A DNA stretch of 64,000 nucleotides, taken from positions 1,054,001 to 1,118,000 of the forward strand of contig JAHBXB010000001.1 of the NCBI GenBank assembly GCA_019636655.1, given 5' to 3'. Every line of letters starts with the position of its first letter. The stretch's first letter is position 1. The notes beneath the pieces were generated by a model. That model worked only from the letters and a program-made list of their open reading frames with translations. It did no database searches and was not told the origin of the DNA. Origin of the DNA: Phycisphaeraceae bacterium (lineage in GTDB: Bacteria > Planctomycetota > Phycisphaerae > Phycisphaerales > UBA1924). The position numbers and the translations under genes are program-made. Positions 63,558 to 64,000 of the stretch are shown here, one piece after another.

Positions 63558-64000
63558 CGCCGCACGCAGGCGCTCTCCGCGTCGCCGGGCGGCCCGATGC
63601 GGGCCGAAGTCGGGCCCACCGCACCGACCACCAGCGCATCCAGCGCCCCCTCCCCCTCAACGAAGGCCATCTCCAGCTGCGCCCGCGCCACCGGGCACGG
63701 CCACATCGGCACCTCCCGCAGCTTGGCCCAGTCCTTCTCCGTCGTCACGATCACCCCCGCCCGCCGCAGCCGCACCGTCTCCATGATCCGGTTCACCGTC
63801 CACGCCCGGTACGGGTCGTGGTCCGGCAGCACAACCTCCCCGACCAGCTCCGTCCCGGTCTCGACCACTCCCCTCAGGAATCCAGCCGGGTTGCCGATCG
63901 CGCACACCCCCACCGCCCGCTGACCGGCGAGCCACTCCACCGGCTCCGTCACATCCGCCCCGGCGCCCGGCCGCGCCACCAGCAGCCCGGTCCACTCGTG
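63554..64000 (-). CDS. lpxK: Tetraacyldisaccharide 4'-kinase, C-terminal part (runs off right edge)
   Basis: Phosphorylates the lipid A precursor at the 4' position on the inner membrane. The 148 residues present form the C-terminal region: GVCAIGNPAGFLRGVVETGTELVGEVVLPDHDPYR and RAGVIVTTEKDWAKL, both characteristic of LpxK. The ATP-binding N-terminal half lies outside the window. Its reading frame is open to the edge. The neighbouring hldE supports an LPS-bearing envelope. Confidence 0.9.
   Translation of the reverse strand, partial: HEWTGLLVARPGAGADVTEPVEWLAGQRAVGVCAIGNPAGFLRGVVETGTELVGEVVLPDHDPYRAWTVNRIMETVRLRRAGVIVTTEKDWAKLREVPMWPCPVARAQLEMAFVEGEGALDALVVGAVGPTSARIGPPGDAESACVRR

Overview
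The window is 64 kb of GC-rich, gene-dense bacterial chromosome. Several traits point to a Gram-negative planctomycete, most likely of the Phycisphaerae: a secreted protein ending in a PEP-CTERM-like tail (VPGPGTAL, hydrophobic run, RRKRR), two secreted proteins ending in a Cys-bounded double EF-hand/dockerin-like tail, membrane proteins carrying a CxxCxY...CPECG zinc ribbon, a double DUF1080 protein, and LPS genes (hldE, lpxK). This is inferred from gene content; no rRNA is present. I see no insertion sequences, phage genes or CRISPR array. The window reads as ordinary chromosome.

Layout. 1-2 kb: N-terminal part of a groEL with no groES beside it, a lone nuoA, and a DUF2585 membrane protein. 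2-8.4 kb: an EAL-CBS-degenerate GGDEF protein and a tightly overlapping run of DUF2752, two lipoproteins, a glycosyltransferase-like protein, a low-Mr tyrosine phosphatase and a pseudopilin. 8.4-16.8 kb: a transglutaminase-like protein, scpB, purEK, a DUF1080 protein, an outer-membrane protein, a PEP-CTERM-like protein and a SUKH/zinc-ribbon membrane protein. 16.9-25 kb: an acyl-CoA mutase large subunit with isobutyryl-CoA-type specificity residues, a DapB-like dehydrogenase, two transporters (SSS, OPT) and a kelch protein. 25-31 kb: a storage-polymer neighbourhood (cyanophycinase and isoaspartyl peptidase lipoproteins, PPK2) and a TPR membrane protein. 31-35 kb: a heat-shock island of three hsp20 genes facing a cbpA-type dnaJ and a YugP-like protease. 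35-42.5 kb: pilT, glycerate kinase plus aminotransferase, an FNR, and secreted proteins.

43-52.5 kb holds the main metabolic unit: tRNA-Leu(UAA), then glk, tkt, gnd, zwf, a HAD phosphatase, tal and pgi on one strand, covering glucose phosphorylation and both branches of the pentose phosphate pathway. It runs into rpsP. The usual rpsP-rimM-trmD-rplS block is split: rimM is missing, and a conserved-looking hypothetical plus a 917-residue secreted protein lie between rpsP and trmD. 58.8-64 kb: an MDR oxidoreductase, hldE, a zinc-ribbon membrane protein, two tandem membrane paralogues and the C-terminal part of lpxK.

The most unexpected signal is regulatory. At least a dozen transcription-unit-leading genes carry a -10-like TAnnnT hexamer (TAGACT four times) ending only 5-8 bases before the start codon and have no Shine-Dalgarno, which suggests widespread leaderless transcription. 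Genes inside operons have ordinary GGAG-type ribosome binding sites or overlapping GTGA/ATGA starts.
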